Positions 9,010 to 17,418 of a stretch of 47,828 bases of DNA are shown piece after piece. The stretch is from Peribacillus acanthi (lineage in GTDB: Bacteria; Bacillota; Bacilli; Bacillales; DSM-1321): the NCBI RefSeq assembly GCF_003073175.1, contig NZ_QBBX01000012.1, positions 1 to 47,828 of the forward strand. The letters are read 5' to 3'. The translations under genes were made by a program, and so were the position numbers. Numbering within the stretch: position 1 is the first letter of the stretch; every line of letters starts with the position of its first letter. The notes under the pieces were generated by a model that searched no databases, was not told where the DNA came from, and saw only the letters and a list, made by a program, of their open reading frames with translations.

Positions 9010-9469
9010 ACTCACGCTCTCTATTGATTAAATCTTTCAGTTCTTCTATAAATACATTGATATCTTTAAATTGTCTGTATACCGATGCAAAGCGAACATA
9101 AGCCACTTCATCGACCTTTGCCAGTCTATCCATGACCATCTCACCAATTGCTTCACTCTTTATTTCAGAAATTCCCTGATTACGTAATTCCTTTTCCACT
9201 TCATGAGTTATGTCCTCTATCACTTTCAAAGGGACTGGACGTTTTTCACAAGCTTTAATTAGACCACGTAAAATCTTGTCACCGCTGAATTCTTCCCTTG
9301 TCCCTTCTTTTTTGACGACAATTAGAGGGGTTTCTTCAACTTTTTCAAAAGTGGTAAAGCGGAATCCACAAAGCTCGCACTCTCGTCTTCTTCTAGTAGA
9401 GCGTCCTTCATCTACAGGACGGGAATCTAATACACGAGTTCCATTATTTAAACAGCTTGGACATTTCAT
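9008..9469 (-). CDS. nrdR: Transcriptional repressor NrdR
   Basis: NrdR senses ATP and dATP and represses ribonucleotide reductase genes. At 153 residues it has the family length. An N-terminal zinc ribbon (MKCPSC and [12 protein letters not shown]) is followed by the ATP-cone domain ([19 protein letters not shown] through [14 protein letters not shown]). As in B. subtilis it precedes dnaB. GGAG lies 13 bases before the ATG, a rather long spacing. Confidence 0.97.
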   Translation of the reverse strand: MKCPSCLNNGTRVLDSRPVDEGRSTRRRRECELCGFRFTTFEKVEETPLIVVKKEGTREEFSGDKILRGLIKACEKRPVPLKVIEDITHEVEKELRNQGISEIKSEAIGEMVMDRLAKVDEVAYVRFASVYRQFKDINVFIEELKDLINRERE

Positions 9470-9585
9470 TTAATTTAATCAGCTCCGTTTAGTCATGCCC
9501 ATTCGATTTTATTACTTACCATTATCTTATAAAAAAGGATGGGACAGCACAACTTAATTTCATTATTAATACAAAATATTGGCCA

Positions 9586-9966
9586 TCATTTTATGACAGG
9601 AACTTTACCATCGATTTCTAAATAAAGGGAATGGATTAAATCAGCTAAAACATTATAGTTTCCCGTTATTCTTTTCATTTCAGTAGATACTGTAAAATCA
9701 AGTGCTGTTTCAAAAGGACGAACTGTTACTATGGACGCCACAACAAAAGCATTTACCGGAGTTTTTATCGTTGCAGATAATTCTCCATGCTCAGCAGAAA
9801 CATTCCCTATCACAGCTCCTTTTTTCTTTAATACAGATTCAATTTCATGAAGAACTTTACGTAAGTCTGCTTTATAATAACGAGTTTTAAGTCGATCATC
9901 AGGATTATGGTCCCCTGTTTCAACTTGACTATCAAATCGTTTTAAAAATGAAGAGAAAAATCCCAT
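9586..9966 (-). CDS. Conserved hypothetical cytosolic protein
   Basis: A 126-residue protein that I do not recognise beyond a conserved Bacillaceae type. It has no signal peptide and no convincing membrane segment. The sequence alternates beta-like stretches (GAVIGNVSAEHGELSATIK, VNAFVVASIVTVRP, TALDFTVSTE) with a C-terminal helix, suggesting a small alpha/beta fold. The ATG has GAGGT 6 to 7 bases upstream. It sits between speD, which has its own terminator, and nrdR. I make no functional assignment. Confidence 0.7.
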   Translation of the reverse strand: MGFFSSFLKRFDSQVETGDHNPDDRLKTRYYKADLRKVLHEIESVLKKKGAVIGNVSAEHGELSATIKTPVNAFVVASIVTVRPFETALDFTVSTEMKRITGNYNVLADLIHSLYLEIDGKVPVIK

Positions 9967-10061
9967 TATTCTACCTCACAAAAAGATAAATTTCTTATAT
10001 TTTAAACATATTAAGCCATTTATGTACAATACGTTATTAAAAATATCAATTTCCAAACAAT

Positions 10062-10089
10062 AAAAAAAGAGGTGTAGCCTACACCTCTT
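10062..10089 (-). terminator. Terminator after speD
   Basis: The stem AAGAGGTGTA with TACACCTCTT is followed by TTTTTATTG on the minus strand. Confidence 0.9.
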
Positions 10090-10102
10090 GTGGTTTCACA
10101 TA

Positions 10103-10483
10103 TTATAATGCTTTTACTTGTGATTTATTGACTTGAACTGGACCCATACCACGTGGAAGCTCGATGTTTTCACGAGTTTGAGCACCAAGAGCTTCAGCAA
10201 TGTAATCTGCAGCAATGTTAGGATCTAATTCCCCACACGTATAAACGTCAATGCTAGCATAACCGTGTTCTGGGAAGCTGTGAATAGTTAAGTGAGATTC
10301 AGAGATGATAACAACTCCACTAACACCTTGTGGCGCAAATTTATGGAACGCAACTTCGCGTACTTCAGCACCTGATTTAAGTGCAGCATCAACAAAAATT
10401 TGCTCAATTTTTACCACATCGTTTAACTTTTCAAAATCACAACCCCAAAGTTCTGAAATTACATGTCTACCCATAGTTTCCAT
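10103..10483 (-). CDS. speD: S-adenosylmethionine decarboxylase proenzyme
   Basis: The enzyme makes decarboxylated SAM for spermidine synthesis. It is the short prokaryotic class 1B form, 126 residues. The self-processing site is in [14 protein letters not shown]: cleavage between Glu62 and Ser63 converts Ser63 to the pyruvoyl cofactor. The conserved [13 protein letters not shown] segment carries the catalytic Cys. The start has AAGGGGG 8 bases upstream. It is a single-gene transcript with its own promoter, a 139-base structured leader and a terminator. B. subtilis names it speD or speH. Confidence 0.97.
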   Translation of the reverse strand: METMGRHVISELWGCDFEKLNDVVKIEQIFVDAALKSGAEVREVAFHKFAPQGVSGVVIISESHLTIHSFPEHGYASIDVYTCGELDPNIAADYIAEALGAQTRENIELPRGMGPVQVNKSQVKAL

Positions 10484-10622
10484 GTTAATTTTCCCCCTTT
10501 AACATGATAAGATTTCCGTGATTTTTACAACAAAGAAATGGCGACTACCACGGGGGAAAGTTAGTCCGAAGAGGTCCTAACCCTTTAAGTAGTACCAATG
10601 CTGTCTTCCGAAGAAGTTCACG
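10484..10622 (-). promoter_or_regulatory. Structured leader of speD with possible SD-sequestering pairing
   Basis: The leader holds a CTTC-UUCG-GAAG hairpin (10605-10616). It also holds a larger element closed by TGG plus ACTAC against GTAGT plus CCA, enclosing AAAG-GG-TTAG paired with CTAA-CTTT. In the larger element CCCCC (10552-10556) is left unpaired. TTTCCCCC there is a perfect 8-base complement to GGGGGAAA, the speD ribosome site at 10490-10497. The leader could therefore hide or expose the ribosome site. I do not recognise it as a named riboswitch; pairings were found by eye. Confidence 0.5.
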
Positions 10623-10628
10623 AATCAT

Positions 10629-10657
10629 AGTATACTTCGTTTATTTTTGTTTTGCAA
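10629..10657 (-). promoter_or_regulatory. Sigma-A promoter of speD
   Basis: TTGCAA, a 17-base spacer and TATACT on the minus strand; transcription would begin near 10622. Confidence 0.7.
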
Positions 10658-10861
10658 TATACATTTACAAAAAAAATACAAGCTATATTAATCCATGACT
10701 TTTAAACCTTGATATTACTAGGATTCATTCCACAAAGACATTTTATTGTGTATGTGTGTATGGAATGAACAATACCATTATTATATCGAAAAAAATCCAT
10801 TTGTGTGTTGAAAATATTTGGTAATTTCCACACTAGATTTGTTGAACTATTGTGACACACG
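10658..10861. other. Intergenic stretch between the gapB terminator and the speD promoter
   Basis: No credible gene is visible. The only structure I see is a 9-bp inverted repeat, TTCATTCCA at 10724-10732 and TGGAATGAA at 10761-10769, separated by a GT-rich spacer. No T-run follows it. Confidence 0.5.
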
Positions 10862-10890
10862 AAAAAGAGGCTTGCCATTTTAGACAAGCC
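10862..10890 (-). terminator. Terminator after gapB
   Basis: The stem GGCTTG with CAAGCC is followed by TCTTTTTC on the minus strand, about 50 bases past the stop. Confidence 0.75.
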
Positions 10891-10940
10891 AAAGAGTAAG
10901 GGTAATTTTTAAAAAATACTATGATAATCAGTAACCAATT

Positions 10941-11969
10941 TTAGCTAAGTACTTCTGATTGTGTTAAAAGCTGTTCTGCAACGTATTTAGTCAAATCTAC
11001 AACACGGCAAGAATAGCCCCACTCATTGTCGTACCAAGCTAAAACTTTCACTTTATTGTCTCCAATAACCATTGTGGACAATCCATCTATGATTGCTGAG
11101 TTTGGATTTGTGTTAAAGTCTACGGATACTAATGGTTCTTCTGTGTAATGAAGAATTCCATTTAGTGAACCATTTGCTGCTGTGATGAAAGCATCGTTAA
11201 TGGATTCAGCTGTTACATCCGTTTTCAAATCTACAACCAAGTCCACTAAAGAAACGTTTGGAGTCGGTACACGTAAAGCCATTCCATGTAATTTCCCTTT
11301 AAGGTGTGGCAACACAAGTGATAATGCTTTTGCTGCACCCGTTGTTGTTGGGATAATACTTTGACCACATGCACGAGCTCTACGCAAATCTTTATGTGGG
11401 TTGTCTATATTTTTTTGATCATTTGTATATGCATGAACTGTAGTCATTAATCCGTTTTCAATACCGAATTGGTCATCTAGAACTTTTACTACAGGAGCTA
11501 AACAGTTTGTCGTACATGAAGCATTAGAGATGATGGAGTGATTTTGGATATCAAGATCTCCGTCATTTACACCCATAACGATTGTTACATCCTCATTCTT
11601 CCCTGGTGCTGTTAAGATTACTTTCTTAGCTCCAGCTTCTAAATGAAGGGCTGCTTTGTCTCTTGAGTTAAACTTCCCAGTCGCTTCAATTACAATATCG
11701 ATACCCATTTCTTTCCAAGGAAGTTCTTTTGGATCACGTTGGCTAACTAATTGTATGCGCTTACCATTTACAACTAAAGCATTATCTTCAGGAATCACTT
11801 CACCTGCAAAAGTGCCATGATTAGTATCATATTTAATTAAATGTGCTAACGTTTCAGACGGATAGCTAGCATTAATTGCGACAATCTCCAATTGATCTTC
11901 AAGAATTGCCTTTCTAAATACCATTCTACCGATACGGCCAAATCCATTGATTGCAATTTTTGCTTTCAT
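10941..11969 (-). CDS. gapB: Glyceraldehyde-3-phosphate dehydrogenase GapB (NADP-type, gluconeogenic)
   Basis: GapB converts 1,3-bisphosphoglycerate to glyceraldehyde-3-phosphate in gluconeogenesis. The Rossmann motif INGFGRIGR is at residues 7-15 and the catalytic Cys152 lies in SNASCTTNC. After the second beta strand the sequence reads AINASYPSE, without the acidic residue that fixes NAD in glycolytic GapA; this is the mark of the NADP-preferring GapB. At 342 residues it fits GapB of Bacillus (about 340). It is monocistronic, and CcpN-like sites at its promoter agree with repression on glycolytic carbon sources. Confidence 0.96.
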   Translation of the reverse strand: MKAKIAINGFGRIGRMVFRKAILEDQLEIVAINASYPSETLAHLIKYDTNHGTFAGEVIPEDNALVVNGKRIQLVSQRDPKELPWKEMGIDIVIEATGKFNSRDKAALHLEAGAKKVILTAPGKNEDVTIVMGVNDGDLDIQNHSIISNASCTTNCLAPVVKVLDDQFGIENGLMTTVHAYTNDQKNIDNPHKDLRRARACGQSIIPTTTGAAKALSLVLPHLKGKLHGMALRVPTPNVSLVDLVVDLKTDVTAESINDAFITAANGSLNGILHYTEEPLVSVDFNTNPNSAIIDGLSTMVIGDNKVKVLAWYDNEWGYSCRVVDLTKYVAEQLLTQSEVLS

Positions 11970-11989
11970 TTATGGGTACCCCCTGAATT

Positions 11990-12000
11990 AGTGTTATACT
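11990..12000 (+). promoter_or_regulatory. Second CcpN-like site, upstream of gapB
   Basis: AGTGTTATACT matches the remembered CcpN consensus TRTGHYATAYW at 10 of 11 positions. It points opposite to the first site and lies about 22 bases downstream of it in the transcript direction. Confidence 0.45.
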
Positions 12001-12022
12001 TTATTAACCTCTTGATGTAATT

Positions 12023-12033
12023 AGTATAACATA
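12023..12033 (-). promoter_or_regulatory. CcpN-like site overlapping the gapB -10
   Basis: TATGTTATACT fits TRTGHYATAYW at all 11 positions and contains the probable -10 element TATACT. A repressor bound here would cover the promoter. The -35 is poorly defined. CcpN control of gapB is known in B. subtilis. Confidence 0.55.
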
Positions 12034-12139
12034 TTCAAACATAATTGTGATGAGAAAAATGCGGATTTTAAAATGTTTAATAATTTTGAATTTACAATTT
12101 TATTATGGTTATTGGCTCTGTTAAATTTGCCTGTTGTTT

Positions 12140-12245
12140 CGTTCCAGACGTTTGCTTTCGGGAGGGGCGTTCGCTGAGCTTCCCCGTCGTTAGTGCTCCT
12201 GCGGGGTCTCGTCTGTAACGCTAATCTCCCAGGAGTCAATCGTCT
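12140..12245. repeat. Interspersed GC-rich palindromic repeat (Bacillus type)
   Basis: A GC-rich island in an AT-rich spacer, with CAGACG/CGTCTG and CCCCG/CGGGG inverted arms and the motifs TTCGCTGAGCTTCCCCG, CTCCTGCGGGGTCTCG and CCCAGGAGTC. It resembles a family of non-coding palindromic repeats that I recall being scattered through many Bacillus genomes. It encodes nothing credible. One copy in this window. Confidence 0.6.
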
Positions 12246-12303
12246 TCTTCTTTAATCAACAAATCGCTAAAAACCACAATGGACTTTAACACAGCCTATA
12301 AAT

Positions 12304-12331
12304 AAAAAAGCCTGCACGTAAATGCAAGCTT
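12304..12331 (-). terminator. Terminator after coaE
   Basis: AAGCTTGCA with TGCAGGCTT, loop of 6, followed by TTTTTAT on the minus strand; it ends the polA-mutM-ytaF-coaE transcript. Confidence 0.85.
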
Positions 12332-12367
12332 TCCAGTCCATAATTAATTTTATTATGCATCGTATCC

Positions 12368-12973
12368 CTAATTGCCGATAATGTCCCATTCCCTCAGAAT
12401 GGATAGTAGTTGCCTTTTTGTTTCTTCGATCGTACCGTTGTTATTGATTACTGCATCCGATCTCTCAATCTTATCTTTTAATGGCCATTGAGATTTAATT
12501 CGATTCATGGCCTCAAATTCTGAGAAACCATTTCTTTTCATTAAACGTTCTAATTGAATTTTCTCATCTACATACACTAAAATGACCTTTTCAACCATAT
12601 GAGTTAAATCGCTCTCAAACAATAACGGGATGTCCAAAAAAACAATCTTCTCTCCATTGAGGAAAGCAATTTCTTGTTGATCTTTCATATATTTGCGTAC
12701 TGCAGGATGGACAATACTGTTCAAAATCTGTCTTTTTTCATCATCTTGAAACACAATGCTCCCAAGTTTTACACGTTCCAGCTCTCCAACTTCATTAACA
12801 ATATCATTTCCAAATGCTTTTATGATTTTGGAAAGTGCAGGCTGGCCAGGCTGTACAACCATTTTAGCAGCGACATCTGCATCAATTACTACAAAACCTA
12901 AATGTTTGATCATTTCACTTACTGTACTCTTTCCACTGGCTATTCCGCCGGTTAACCCAATGACTCTACCCAT
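12368..12973 (-). CDS. coaE: Dephospho-CoA kinase
   Basis: The enzyme phosphorylates the ribose 3'-OH of dephospho-CoA, the last step of coenzyme A synthesis. It has the P-loop GGIASGKST at residues 9-17, DADVAAKMV in the substrate-binding region and VFLDIPLLFES. The product is 201 residues, the family length. The ATG has GAGAGG 6 bases upstream. It is the last gene of the polA-mutM-ytaF-coaE cluster, 27 bases after ytaF. Confidence 0.95.
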   Translation of the reverse strand: MGRVIGLTGGIASGKSTVSEMIKHLGFVVIDADVAAKMVVQPGQPALSKIIKAFGNDIVNEVGELERVKLGSIVFQDDEKRQILNSIVHPAVRKYMKDQQEIAFLNGEKIVFLDIPLLFESDLTHMVEKVILVYVDEKIQLERLMKRNGFSEFEAMNRIKSQWPLKDKIERSDAVINNNGTIEETKRQLLSILREWDIIGN

Positions 12974-13000
12974 TATTAACCTCTCATTTTGGTAATCTTT

Positions 13001-13636
13001 TCACCATTTCCATAATCCAATCGCGAACAACAAAATACCTGGCAAAAAGGACAATTTTGTTAGCCAGACTTTGGACGACAGTTGTTTTCCACATTTCAAA
13101 CCCGCAACAATGAATAGTAAACTCATGACAGCAATAGAGGTTGCAAGAATATACGGTGAAAAATCCAACATTGCAGCTCCTATACCTGCTCCAAAGGCAT
13201 CTAAGGATAGTGCAAATCCTAAAACAAACGCTTCAATCCCATTAATTGTCCCTGAACGATCAAAGTCCGCTGTTAGAGGCTTTCGTAATATATTTATTGC
13301 TACCCCAAGCGATTTAATCTCAAAAGTAAAAATGATTTTTTCGTTCGGCAATTCTTCTTCCTGCTTTTCAGGCCGAAAGAATTGAAACATGATCCAAAAA
13401 CCAAGGACCATCAATATGGATCCTCCAACTCGTTCTGCTAAGTGTGGAGATAAAACACTTCCAAGAAATTGCCCTATGAACATAGCAAGAAGCAGGCTGA
13501 TGGCTGAGCAACAGGAGATAATCAGAATGGACTTAAAAGGAATTTGTACTTTACGTAATCCATATGTGAATCCGACACTAAAGCTATCTAAGCTTACAGC
13601 AAAGGTTAGTGCCATGAGGGATAGAATATTTACCAT
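13001..13636 (-). CDS. ytaF: Sporulation membrane protein YtaF
   Basis: An integral membrane protein of 211 residues related to the MntP manganese-exporter family. The family motif SLDSFSVGFTYGL near residues 15-27 is repeated in the second half as ALSLDAFGAGIGAAML, giving an internal duplication with six hydrophobic segments. The start ATG has AAGGAG 7 bases upstream; a TTG two codons earlier is too close to that site. YtaF is associated with sporulation in Bacillus, but its substrate is not established. Position between mutM and coaE matches B. subtilis. Confidence 0.9.
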   Translation of the reverse strand: MVNILSLMALTFAVSLDSFSVGFTYGLRKVQIPFKSILIISCCSAISLLLAMFIGQFLGSVLSPHLAERVGGSILMVLGFWIMFQFFRPEKQEEELPNEKIIFTFEIKSLGVAINILRKPLTADFDRSGTINGIEAFVLGFALSLDAFGAGIGAAMLDFSPYILATSIAVMSLLFIVAGLKCGKQLSSKVWLTKLSFLPGILLFAIGLWKW

Positions 13637-13736
13637 GAACAAGCTCCTTCCTAACGATGACTACGATAGTATATGGAAGGAGCCCATCCAATGTTAATGA
13701 AACCTCATAATAGAAAAATAACAGAAATAGTGTGGC

Positions 13737-14579
13737 TTAATCCACCCTAGTTGAAAGTGGCTGGCAGATTGGACAAATATGTGTGCCTCTTCCACCGACC
13801 TTCAATTTCTCTAAAGGAGTTCCACAGTTCGTGCAATTCTCCCCTTTTCTGCCATAAACCAGTAATTGCTGTTGAAACATACCGATTTGCCCTTGTGAAT
13901 TAAGGTAAGATCGAATCGTGCTACCGCCTTGTTTCACTGCTTCAGACAAAGTTTCCTTTATCTCATGAACTAATTTTTCATATTCAAAATCCGACAAAGT
14001 TGAAGCTATTTGCTCTGGATGAATCCTGGCCCGAAATAATGCTTCATCAACATAAATATTGCCGATTCCGACAACTTTTGTTTGATCCAACAAAGATGTT
14101 TTAATGGATCTCTTTGTATTTTTTAAAGTCTCTTTTAAGTATTGTGTGGTAAATTCCTCTGATAAAGGCTCCGGACCTAAATGCAAGAGTGGGAGACTAT
14201 CAAATTCTTTCCCTTTTAAGAACAGGTGCATCGTACCGAACTTCCGAACGTCCTTATATCTTAGCTCTGTAGCGTCTTCGAAAGAAAAAATGACATGTGT
14301 ATGCTTCTCAACCGAGTCTGCCTTTGAGAAAACTCCATATTTCCCTTCCATTCTCAAATGAGAAATGAGAGCGAACTTCGTCGTGTAAATGATAAGAAAT
14401 TTTCCTCTACGTCCAATCTCAACGATTTCCTCTCCGACCAGTGCATCTTGGAATTGTTCAATTTCTGTCGGCTCTTTGATAATCTTTGGCCAAAGAACCT
14501 CCACTTTAGTAATCGTTTTTCCGATAACAAGATGTTCCAATGTTTTTCGGACCGTTTCAACCTCAGGAAGCTCAGGCAT
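13737..14579 (-). CDS. mutM: Formamidopyrimidine-DNA glycosylase
   Basis: Fpg removes 8-oxoguanine and ring-opened purines and nicks the abasic site. The catalytic N-terminal proline and glutamate are in MPELPEVETVR. The helix-two-turn-helix contains DQTKVVGIGNIYVDEALF, and a C-terminal zinc finger has CTNC and CPICQ. It is 280 residues, slightly longer than the typical 270-275. GGAGGG lies 9 bases before the ATG. It is downstream of polA with a 26-base gap, so repair synthesis and base excision are co-expressed. Confidence 0.96.
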   Translation of the reverse strand: MPELPEVETVRKTLEHLVIGKTITKVEVLWPKIIKEPTEIEQFQDALVGEEIVEIGRRGKFLIIYTTKFALISHLRMEGKYGVFSKADSVEKHTHVIFSFEDATELRYKDVRKFGTMHLFLKGKEFDSLPLLHLGPEPLSEEFTTQYLKETLKNTKRSIKTSLLDQTKVVGIGNIYVDEALFRARIHPEQIASTLSDFEYEKLVHEIKETLSEAVKQGGSTIRSYLNSQGQIGMFQQQLLVYGRKGENCTNCGTPLEKLKVGGRGTHICPICQPLSTRVD

Positions 14580-14605
14580 ACCTATAACCCTCCATTCCTT
14601 AATAT

Positions 14606-17239
14606 TTATTTTGCATCGTACCAGGAAGGACCATAGGAATAATCCACTTTCAATGGTACTTTCAGTTCAAGAGCGCTTTCCATTTCCTCAGGTACGATAA
14701 TCTTTAAAATTTCAATTTCTTCCTCTGGTGCTTCAAAAATCAATTCATCATGAACGGTTAATAGTAATCGTGCTTTTAAACCTTCTTTCTTTAAACGGTC
14801 ATTCATTCCTATCATAGCTTGCTTGATGATGTCAGCCGCACTACCTTGTATTGGAGTATTCATTGCAGTGCGTTCTGCAAAGCTGCGTATATTGAAATTC
14901 CGACTTGTGATTTCAGGCAAGTATCTTCTCCTATGCAGCAATGTAGAAACATATCCTTTTTGCTTAGCATCTTGAATAATGTCAGACATATACTCTTTTA
15001 CTCCAGGGAAACTCTCTAAGTACCTCTCAATGAAAGTAGCCGCTTCCTTCCGGGTAATTCCCAAGCTTTGGGATAGTCCATAATCACTGATTCCGTACAC
15101 AATTCCGAAATTGACCGCTTTTGCTTGACGTCTCATGTTCGACGTCACTTCATCCTTTTCGACATGGAAAACGTCCATGGCTGTTTTTGTATGGATGTCC
15201 ATATCGCTTTGGAAGGCTTCAATTAATCCCTTGTCTTCTGCAATATGTGCCAAGACACGCAACTCAATTTGTGAATAATCTGCTGCAAAAATGAGCCAGC
15301 CCTCTTCAGAAGGGACAAAAGCCTGACGAATTTTACGACCTTCCTCAAGACGAATTGGTATGTTTTGAAGATTGGGATCGATGGAACTTAAGCGCCCAGT
15401 TTGAGTTAGCGCTTGATTGAATCGAGTATGAACTTTCCCAGTGTCTCGGTCTATAACCTTCAATAATCCTTCAATATAGGTGGATTGCAATTTTCCAATC
15501 TGACGATAATCCAGGATTTGTCGGACAATCTCATGCTTGTCCTCTAACTGCTCCAATACATCTGCGGAAGTGGAATATCCTGTTTTGGTTTTCTTAACAA
15601 CTGGAAGCTTCAACTTATCAAATAAGATTGCCCCCAGTTGCTTCGGTGAATTAATATTGAAATTCTCACCTGCTAATTCATGGATTCGCTCTTCCATTTC
15701 CTTTAATCGTTCCGTCATCATTTTCCCCATATCCTGGAGATATTCGACGTCTACCTTTACCCCTTGATGTTCCATTTCCGCAAGTATTAAAGAAAGTGGC
15801 ATCTCTAGTTCTTTTAATAAACTATATTGGTTGTTATCCAAAAGGGTAGCACTCATTACTTCTTCAAGCCTATATAAAGCATCTGCTTTTCTACCAAGGA
15901 ACTCGCCTAATTCACTTTCTTCAGGCACAGATTGTTTCGCACCTTTTCCGTAAAAGCTTTCATCTGACGGAAGGTGTAAATTTAGTTGCTGCTTTGCAAT
16001 GGCAGATACATCATCACCTGATTCAGAAGGGTTCAATATGTAGGACGCGATAAAGATATCAAAATCGATTCCTTGAAGATCCATACCATGTCGCTTTAAT
16101 GCAACCCAGGACTTCTTCGCATCGTAAACTGCTTTTTTTCTAGAAGGGTCTTCAATCCATTTTTTGAACAAGTCGGATTTTAAGGCCACTTCTGTTGGAA
16201 TATAATAAATTCCAGTTTCATTGGCTATGGAAAAACCGATAATATTTTCACGATGATAATTTTCGTTTAACATTTCAATATAGAAGGCATTTTCATTAGC
16301 GAAAAATCCTTCCTCAACTGAAGTAACGTACTGTACTGTAATATCTTCCATTTGGTCGGACATGTCACTATCATCACTGTAATCCAATTTATCAAGTAAA
16401 GAATTGAATCCTAGCTCTTTATATAGAGGAGCTACCTTAGCTGGTTCAAAGCCACTATATGAGATTGCATCTAAACTAATATCAATAGGTGCTTCTCGAG
16501 TAATAGTTGCTAATTGTTTACTCAATACAGCCATTTCTTTATGTTCTTCAAGCTTCTCCTTTAACTTATTCCCAGAAACGTTTGGAATGTTCTCTAAGAG
16601 AGCCTCTAATGTTCCAAATTGATGAAGGAGCTTAAGTGCGGTTTTCTCCCCGACACCTGGAACACCTGGGATATTATCAGATGAATCTCCCATTAACCCC
16701 TTCATGTCGATGATTTGCTCCGGTGTGATCCCATATTTTTCTTGTATATGGTCTGGAGTATATTCTTCTATGTCTGTGATACCTTTCCGAGTTATACATA
16801 CTGTAGTCTTTGGTGAAGAAAGCTGTGTCAAATCTTTGTCTCCAGAAATGACTTTTACTTCAAATCCTTCCTTTTCAGCCTCCAAAGATAAGGTACCGAT
16901 AATATCATCTGCTTCATAATTTTCCAATTCATATCTTGAAATGCCATAGGCGTCAAGAAGTTCACGAATGAAAGGAAATTGCTCTGAGAGCTCTGGTGGA
17001 GTTTTTTGTCTGCCACCTTTGTATTCTTTAAAAGTTGCATGACGAAAAGTGGTCTTTCCTGCGTCGAATGCCACTAATACGTGAGTCGGTTTCTCATCTT
17101 CTAAAATTTTTGACAACATCATGGTAAAACCATAAATCGCATTCGTATGTATCCCTTTATCATTGTTCAAAAGTGGCAAAGCAAAAAAAGCACGGTATGC
17201 AATACTATTCCCATCTATTAAAACGACTTTTTTGGTCAA
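14606..17239 (-). CDS. polA: DNA polymerase I
   Basis: The enzyme does repair synthesis and Okazaki-fragment processing. Residues 1 to about 290 form the 5'-3' exonuclease (LIDGNSIAYRAFFALP, MKGLMGDSSDNIPGVPGVG). A middle domain corresponds to a proofreading domain that is inactive in Bacillus. The polymerase carries motif A AADYSQIELRVLAH, motif B RRQAKAVNFGIVYG and motif C VHDELIFEAP, and the protein ends PSWYDAK. I chose a TTG start giving (M)TKKVVLIDGNS, with AAGGAGG 7 bases upstream and 877 residues. An upstream ATG adds 12 unconserved residues and overlaps that ribosome site. It heads the polA-mutM-ytaF-coaE cluster. Confidence 0.97.
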   Translation of the reverse strand: MTKKVVLIDGNSIAYRAFFALPLLNNDKGIHTNAIYGFTMMLSKILEDEKPTHVLVAFDAGKTTFRHATFKEYKGGRQKTPPELSEQFPFIRELLDAYGISRYELENYEADDIIGTLSLEAEKEGFEVKVISGDKDLTQLSSPKTTVCITRKGITDIEEYTPDHIQEKYGITPEQIIDMKGLMGDSSDNIPGVPGVGEKTALKLLHQFGTLEALLENIPNVSGNKLKEKLEEHKEMAVLSKQLATITREAPIDISLDAISYSGFEPAKVAPLYKELGFNSLLDKLDYSDDSDMSDQMEDITVQYVTSVEEGFFANENAFYIEMLNENYHRENIIGFSIANETGIYYIPTEVALKSDLFKKWIEDPSRKKAVYDAKKSWVALKRHGMDLQGIDFDIFIASYILNPSESGDDVSAIAKQQLNLHLPSDESFYGKGAKQSVPEESELGEFLGRKADALYRLEEVMSATLLDNNQYSLLKELEMPLSLILAEMEHQGVKVDVEYLQDMGKMMTERLKEMEERIHELAGENFNINSPKQLGAILFDKLKLPVVKKTKTGYSTSADVLEQLEDKHEIVRQILDYRQIGKLQSTYIEGLLKVIDRDTGKVHTRFNQALTQTGRLSSIDPNLQNIPIRLEEGRKIRQAFVPSEEGWLIFAADYSQIELRVLAHIAEDKGLIEAFQSDMDIHTKTAMDVFHVEKDEVTSNMRRQAKAVNFGIVYGISDYGLSQSLGITRKEAATFIERYLESFPGVKEYMSDIIQDAKQKGYVSTLLHRRRYLPEITSRNFNIRSFAERTAMNTPIQGSAADIIKQAMIGMNDRLKKEGLKARLLLTVHDELIFEAPEEEIEILKIIVPEEMESALELKVPLKVDYSYGPSWYDAK

Positions 17240-17351
17240 GTTGAACCCTCCTTGTGAACTTACTGTTACATGCAAGCTTCTATTAGTTACGTCTATTTTA
17301 TCATGTCTATTAGGAGAAAGAAAAATAGGGAGTTAAAGTACTTCATCTTCA

Positions 17352-17410
17352 AAAAAATAAAAAGGTACTTAAGAAGCCCATCATGACATGATCTTCCTGA
17401 GTACCTTTTA
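17352..17410 (-). terminator. Terminator after hflC
   Basis: AAAAGGTACT and AGTACCTTTTT pair across a long loop that can form an inner hairpin (GATCATGTCATGATG); T-rich sequence follows on the minus strand. Confidence 0.7.
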
Positions 17411-17418
17411 AGTATGAG

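Noticed and set aside
10702-10887. Minus-strand 61-codon frame between speD and gapB
   Set aside because: It overlaps the gapB terminator, lacks a ribosome site and has no recognisable protein features.
12021-12239. Minus-strand frame covering the palindromic element
   Set aside because: It reads through the repeat and the gapB promoter region; composition is that of the repeat, not of a protein.
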